Part shown: positions 5,326 through 9,082 of the stretch, in pieces | How the letters are laid out: every line of letters starts with the position of its first letter | How positions within the stretch are numbered: the stretch's first letter is position 1 | Assembly (NCBI GenBank): GCA_002294445.1 | Contig: DBEI01000048.1 | Location: forward strand, 1 to 9,082 | Length of the DNA: 9,082 nt | Source of the DNA: Patescibacteria group bacterium UBA910 | GTDB lineage: Bacteria; Patescibacteriota; Minisyncoccia; Phycocordibacterales; DATDWN01 | Direction of reading: 5' to 3' | Made by a program: the position numbers and the translations under genes | The notes under the pieces: model-generated | Told to the model about the DNA's origin: nothing | What the model saw: only the letters and a program-made list of their open reading frames with translations | Databases searched by the model: none

Positions 5326-6459
5326 GATAAATACAAAAAACGTGTCGTGCACTTTATCACCAAAGGAAGTCCGTTTGGTGGAGCACAAAACTATGTATAC
5401 ACACTCGCTACAAATTTACCAAAAGATCGTTTTGAATCAATAGTACTCACGGGTTACGGTGAAGACTTAGCACACCGTCTTTCAAAGGCTGGTATTCACG
5501 TAGAACACATACCTCATCTCGTGAGAGACATAAACCCTATTGGAGAAATCAGAGCATTTATCGCTTTGGTAAAAAAACTAAAAGAGCTTGCACCTGACAT
5601 ACTCCATACCAACAGCTCAAAAGCAGGATTACTTGGTGCGATAGCTGGACGTATCGTAGGGGTGCCCCGCATCATTTTCACCGGACATGGCTGGGCATCA
5701 AACGAAAAACACCCATGGGTCATTCGAAAGTTTTTCCTCACCCTTCACTGGCTTACAATCCTTCTCTCACACAGAACAATCTGTGTATCAAAGAAAACCA
5801 AAAATGATGTATCAGGGCCTCAAGCAATCCGTGACAAAACATGTGTGGTATACAATGGTATACAACCATTTGAAATGTTCACGCTTGAAACCGCACGAGC
5901 ACACATACAAGAAACCACCGGCGTAGAGAGCTCTGATACACTCTGGCTCGGCACCATTGCAGAACTTCATGCAAACAAAGGTCTTGATCTTATTATTGAA
6001 GCAATCAAAGACATCACCACTCCATTTTTCTTCTTTATTATCGGCGGAGGTGAAAAAATGACTGAAATAAAGGCTCTAATCAAAAGATACAATCTTGAGA
6101 AAAAAGTATTTCTTCTTGGTAATATACTAGGAGCAAAACAATACCTCCGTGCATTTAATATATTCACACTTACCTCTCGCACAGAAGCGCTTCCTTACAC
6201 TATCCTCGAAGCAGGCATGGCAGGACTACCAGTCATCGCATCTCGAGTCGGTGGTATTTCAGAGATCATTACAAATGGAATTGACGGGGTGCTCGTACGA
6301 CCCACACCAGAAGATATTTACCAGGGACTTTCTCACATTATAGCTCAACCTAAAAAAAGAGCGGAGTACGCCCACAATTTAACAGAAAAAATAAAAAAAG
6401 ATTTTTCTCTTGAACAGCAAGTACAACAAACTATTAAAGTCTACGAGGGTAATTTTTAA
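5320..6459 (+). CDS. Glycosyltransferase family 4 (GT-B fold)
   Basis: A retaining glycosyltransferase that moves a sugar from a nucleotide donor to an acceptor, here probably a lipid-linked glycan, because it is divergent from the initiating sugar-phosphate transferase. The frame opens at an ATG at 5302 (385 residues), but I place the start at the ATG at 5320 (379 residues), because the first ATG lies inside the extended -10. Numbering from 5302: acceptor-side motif GSPFGGAQ at 22-29, an aromatic-rich linker (TGHGW at 127-131), then the donor domain with NGI (185-187), GTIAELHANKGLD (217-229) and the E-x7-E motif E295/E303 in EALPYTILEAG, followed by a GGISEII stretch (317-323). There is no signal peptide or membrane helix, so it is cytosolic or membrane-associated. 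Donor and acceptor sugars are unknown. Confidence 0.93.
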   Translation: MQDKYKKRVVHFITKGSPFGGAQNYVYTLATNLPKDRFESIVLTGYGEDLAHRLSKAGIHVEHIPHLVRDINPIGEIRAFIALVKKLKELAPDILHTNSSKAGLLGAIAGRIVGVPRIIFTGHGWASNEKHPWVIRKFFLTLHWLTILLSHRTICVSKKTKNDVSGPQAIRDKTCVVYNGIQPFEMFTLETARAHIQETTGVESSDTLWLGTIAELHANKGLDLIIEAIKDITTPFFFFIIGGGEKMTEIKALIKRYNLEKKVFLLGNILGAKQYLRAFNIFTLTSRTEALPYTILEAGMAGLPVIASRVGGISEIITNGIDGVLVRPTPEDIYQGLSHIIAQPKKRAEYAHNLTEKIKKDFSLEQQVQQTIKVYEGNF

Positions 6460-6470
6460 TACACACATAA

Positions 6471-7604
6471 TTAGCCAATTCCGACAATCTCATTGCTTGC
6501 AATATCCTTATGGACCGCTCGTCCATATTTATTCATACCCATTAAAACACCGAGGCCGAGAAATTCATTTAACATATGAGATCCTCCATAACTCATAAAC
6601 GGTAGCGTGTTTCCTGTCACTGGTAGCAGACCAATATTCATACCAACATGAATAGTTGCATGAGTCATAAATAACACAGTGAGACCTGTGCCAAATAACA
6701 CTTCAAAATTCGACCCACCTCGTGATGCGATCTTAAGCATTCGCGAGAATACAATCGCATACAATGTAATAAGTAAAAGCACTCCAAAAAATCCCCACTC
6801 CTCAGCAAACGCCGCAAAAATAAAATCTGTTTGATATTCTGGAAGAAATTGAAGCTTTGATTGAGTTCCGTACCCAATTCCTTTTCCAAACATTCCTCCT
6901 GAACCTACCGCAATAACTGATTGATATGCGTTGTACCCTGTCCCCCTAATATCAGAAAGTGGACTGACAAATGTCATAATACGCGCCTTTTGATATGGTT
7001 TAAATACAAAAGCCCATAAAAACGCGAAGGCACATACACCCAATATACCAACAAACATAAGATGTTTTTTTGAGATACCTGAGACCAACACCATACCTAA
7101 CCATGTCGCAAAAATAATAATCGCTGAACCAAAATCTGGCTGTAAAAATACCAAAAGAAAAACAACTCCTACATAAAAACCTGAAACCAAGATATGTCGG
7201 ATACGTGCAATCTCTACATGTCGACGGGAAAAATATTTTGAAAGCACCAAAATGACTGCGAGTTTTGCTCCGTCTACAGGTTGAAATGTAAAACCTCCCA
7301 CACTAAACCAACTCTGCGCACCTTTAAATACTGAACCAACAACAAACAACAAAGACAGCAGTAATACCGATACTCCATATACAATCATCACTATGTTTGT
7401 CTTTCGAAGAAATCTCCAATCGATAACACTTGCCCCCAAAAATACTCCAAATGATATAAAGAAAAGCACAAGTTGTTTATCAAAAAACGATGTGTCTCCC
7501 ACAAACGAATTCATCGTCACCAGTCCAGCACACACAATCACACAAACACTTCCTGTTAGGACCCAATCGATACCAGAAAATACCAGAGATAAACGCTTCA
7601 TCAT
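6471..7604 (-). CDS. rodA: RodA-type SEDS peptidoglycan polymerase
   Basis: SEDS proteins join lipid II units into glycan strands and work with a class B penicillin-binding protein. RodA serves the elongation machinery. The 377-residue, roughly ten-helix protein has the usual length. Motifs: GAQSWF at 95-100, QPVD (108-111), QPDFGSA (155-161), LPEYQTDFIFAAFAEEWGFFG split around D260, the expected catalytic aspartate, then NIGLLPVTG (323-331) and SYGGS (338-342). LLPVTG favours RodA over FtsW. QPVD replaces the common QPSE, and SYGGSH replaces SYGGSS; both are conservative for the fold, but unusual. The ATG lies 10 bases after the stop of the VWA gene with no Shine-Dalgarno site, so it is co-transcribed and perhaps translationally coupled. 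No penicillin-binding protein gene is in the window. Confidence 0.94.
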   Translation of the reverse strand: MMKRLSLVFSGIDWVLTGSVCVIVCAGLVTMNSFVGDTSFFDKQLVLFFISFGVFLGASVIDWRFLRKTNIVMIVYGVSVLLLSLLFVVGSVFKGAQSWFSVGGFTFQPVDGAKLAVILVLSKYFSRRHVEIARIRHILVSGFYVGVVFLLVFLQPDFGSAIIIFATWLGMVLVSGISKKHLMFVGILGVCAFAFLWAFVFKPYQKARIMTFVSPLSDIRGTGYNAYQSVIAVGSGGMFGKGIGYGTQSKLQFLPEYQTDFIFAAFAEEWGFFGVLLLITLYAIVFSRMLKIASRGGSNFEVLFGTGLTVLFMTHATIHVGMNIGLLPVTGNTLPFMSYGGSHMLNEFLGLGVLMGMNKYGRAVHKDIASNEIVGIG

Positions 7605-7614
7605 ACAAAGTAGA

Positions 7615-8994
7615 CTAATCTGCTAGAGGTTGAGGTACTGCAATAATCTCAATCACATTTGGACGGAGCGTACAAATACTCTTGCTTATTTTTTGATAAA
7701 TCGAAGCGAGGTCTGCACTAGTAGGCGCAGCAAAGTACTGACTCGGTGTAGACGCAAGACGAGAAAGTAAATCCCCATTCACCAAAGAACCGAGTCCAAT
7801 AGTAAAGACTGAAATATTTTTTTCTTTTGCTTCAGTGGCAGACTGCTCAGCAAAAAGTGTTGGGTAGTTACTTTGTCCTACTTTTTTTGGATCAGTTGGG
7901 TCACCATCAGTTAACAATATGATCACTTTTTTTGAGCCTTCTTTTGCTCGACTACTCTGCAGTTCTTTTGTTGCTGCAATCAATCCATCTCCGATATTTG
8001 TGTTTTGTGCTGTGGTTGTAGCAATAGATATACGTTCAATTGCACTATTCACACTAGCGACAACTGGAGAAAGTACATGATCCACAGGATTCGATGCTTC
8101 ATTTGCAAATGACACTACTCCCACCTGATCACCCTGAAGCAGCGAACTAACAAAAGATGTTGCCGTATTTTTTACAGAGGTCAGTGGTTCTGTTGGATTA
8201 CGAGATATACTTGCCATACTTCCCGACCGATCAAGTACAAGCATTACATCAGAGGAAACTTCGCACACCGCTTGAGTTTGCTTGAATGGTCGTGGCCATG
8301 TAAATCCAAATGTTTGCTTACTTCGCACAGGTATTGGATCAGTATACGTACGAGATGTACCAATTGCATTTCCTCGTCCATCATACACGATCACAGAAAG
8401 TTCTACTGGACTCGATGTAAATGCACCTGTATTTTCAATAGATCCAGAAATCAAAGGTGATGTAGTTTCTCGTTCAATTGAACCATGGATCACTTTGAGT
8501 TCTGGCTCTTTGGTAGGTACAGAAAGCCATACGAGAGGACCTGTAAACTCAAACTCTGTTCTTTTTACTTTTTTCCCTCTCGTATCAATACTTGGATAAA
8601 ACACTAAAAACTTTTTATTTTGAGGAATAAATGTTTCTCCTTCTACTGTAGTAATAAGTTTATTTGAGTCATCATATAAATGAAATGCGTAAGTAGCACT
8701 CTTTACCTCGGAAGATATGTTTGGATTTTCTACATACGCACTTGCATTCCACACTGAATCCGATACAAGAAAAGATTCTGACCAATACACAACCGGGGCA
8801 AGTGTGTCTGATGTGCACAAAAGCTGACATGATCCACCACAATCTCGCCCACTTTCATCTCCATTTTTTACACCATCAAAACAAGTTGGCTCTGCATGAA
8901 TATACTTAAAGAAAATAAAAGCAAAGAGACCGAGCACGAGCACAAGTGGAATAAAAAGATATGAAAGTTGTCGTTTAAATGACCAAGAAACCAT
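7615..8994 (-). CDS. Membrane-anchored VWA-domain surface protein
   Basis: A 459-residue protein anchored by one N-terminal helix (about 11-30), with the rest outside the cell. A short cysteine motif follows the helix: C38, C52, C56 and C60 in the pattern CxDGxxNGxExGxDCGGxCxxxC, known from many bacterial surface proteins and likely disulfide-bonded. Residues about 62-240 look like two beta-sandwich domains; the second (about 165-236) resembles FxLYD-type domains. The C-terminal von Willebrand factor A domain (246-440) has a full metal-binding MIDAS: D255, S257 and S259 in DRSGS, T332, and D363 in LLTDGDPTD. C244 and C441 flank the domain and could close it with a disulfide. A metal-dependent adhesion or scaffold role is likely. 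It heads a two-gene unit with rodA. The ATG sits exactly at the predicted transcription start. Confidence 0.9.
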   Translation of the reverse strand: MVSWSFKRQLSYLFIPLVLVLGLFAFIFFKYIHAEPTCFDGVKNGDESGRDCGGSCQLLCTSDTLAPVVYWSESFLVSDSVWNASAYVENPNISSEVKSATYAFHLYDDSNKLITTVEGETFIPQNKKFLVFYPSIDTRGKKVKRTEFEFTGPLVWLSVPTKEPELKVIHGSIERETTSPLISGSIENTGAFTSSPVELSVIVYDGRGNAIGTSRTYTDPIPVRSKQTFGFTWPRPFKQTQAVCEVSSDVMLVLDRSGSMASISRNPTEPLTSVKNTATSFVSSLLQGDQVGVVSFANEASNPVDHVLSPVVASVNSAIERISIATTTAQNTNIGDGLIAATKELQSSRAKEGSKKVIILLTDGDPTDPKKVGQSNYPTLFAEQSATEAKEKNISVFTIGLGSLVNGDLLSRLASTPSQYFAAPTSADLASIYQKISKSICTLRPNVIEIIAVPQPLAD

Positions 8995-9000
8995 GTGTAT

Positions 9001-9009
9001 ATGATAACA
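9001..9009 (-). promoter_or_regulatory. Extended -10 promoter of the VWA-rodA unit
   Basis: On the minus strand TGT precedes TATCAT (9006-9001), an extended -10. The predicted start is 8994, which is the A of the VWA start codon, so the mRNA would be leaderless. No Shine-Dalgarno sequence is present. The -35 position falls inside the upstream terminator stem and is poor. Confidence 0.6.
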
Positions 9010-9017
9010 GAATCAAA

Positions 9018-9047
9018 GAAAAAACTCACATTTCTGTGAGTTTTTTC
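9018..9047. terminator. Strong bidirectional terminator
   Basis: A perfect 13-bp stem (GAAAAAACTCACA at 9018-9030, TGTGAGTTTTTTC at 9035-9047) closes the 4-base loop TTTC. A and T tracts allow function both ways. It lies just upstream of the VWA promoter, so it most likely ends a minus-strand gene that comes from the right edge. Confidence 0.85.
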
Positions 9048-9059
9048 AAAATTTAATAT

Positions 9060-9082
9060 TTAGTTCTGGCGACTAGCTACTT
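9060..9082 (-). CDS. Possible C-terminal end of a minus-strand gene (partial)
   Basis: Only one minus-strand frame is open from the right edge. It reads VASRQN and then stops with TAA at 9062-9060, 12 bases before the terminator hairpin. The position relative to the terminator is the main support. With six codons nothing can be said about function, and the stretch may be non-coding. Confidence 0.35.

Noticed and set aside
1..9082. CRISPR array, insertion sequence, tRNA or attachment site
   Set aside because: No spaced direct repeats, transposase motifs, cloverleaf or flanking duplications were found on either strand.

Overview
The window looks like part of a chromosome of a Candidate Phyla Radiation (Patescibacteria) bacterium, most likely of the Parcubacteria type. 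The case rests on the 5' end of a 16S rRNA gene with a shortened V1 hairpin, three differences from the universal bacterial probe site near E. coli position 338 (it matches the EUB338-II variant exactly) and a mismatch in the 27F primer site. Compact gene spacing, very short mRNA leaders and the mix of envelope genes agree with this. Stops are TAA, TAG and TGA in their usual meaning, so the UGA-glycine code of Gracilibacteria/SR1 is not used.

Layout from left to right. Positions 1-322 hold the 5' part of 16S rRNA on the minus strand, with its structured leader (323-584) and promoter (591-618). Divergent from it is a 100-residue membrane-anchored protein of unknown function (727-1029, plus). 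Three hairpin terminators separate this gene from secF and secD (minus; the Sec translocon accessory pair). A 285-base gap follows secD's start. It holds the secD promoter with a 12-bp palindrome in its spacer, a possible plus-strand small RNA that presents a near copy of the 16S 3' tail in a hairpin loop, and two terminators. Next is a 52-codon gene (3725-3883, minus) that is easy to miss. It has a consensus promoter, a Shine-Dalgarno site, a signal peptide and an amphipathic basic core, and it ends at a strong hairpin.

The right half is envelope biogenesis. A polyprenyl-phosphate sugar-1-phosphate transferase (3926-5281, minus) and a GT4 glycosyltransferase (5320-6459, plus) diverge from one symmetric promoter; they would start and extend a lipid-linked surface glycan. 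Convergent with the GT4 gene is a two-gene minus-strand unit: a membrane-anchored VWA-domain protein (7615-8994) followed after 10 bases by a RodA-type SEDS peptidoglycan polymerase (6471-7604). A 13-bp hairpin terminator (9018-9047) and perhaps the last codons of another minus-strand gene close the window.

Two things tie the window together. First, almost every gene concerns the cell envelope: export (SecDF), wall synthesis (RodA), surface glycan (sugar transferase, GT4), surface adhesion or sensing (VWA protein), and two small secreted or anchored proteins. Second, there is a split in translation signals. The six large genes have no Shine-Dalgarno sequence, and three seem to be leaderless or nearly so. 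The two small genes of unknown function both carry AGGAG. The best candidates for something undescribed are the 52-residue secreted peptide, the anti-SD hairpin RNA beside it and the symmetric divergent promoter.
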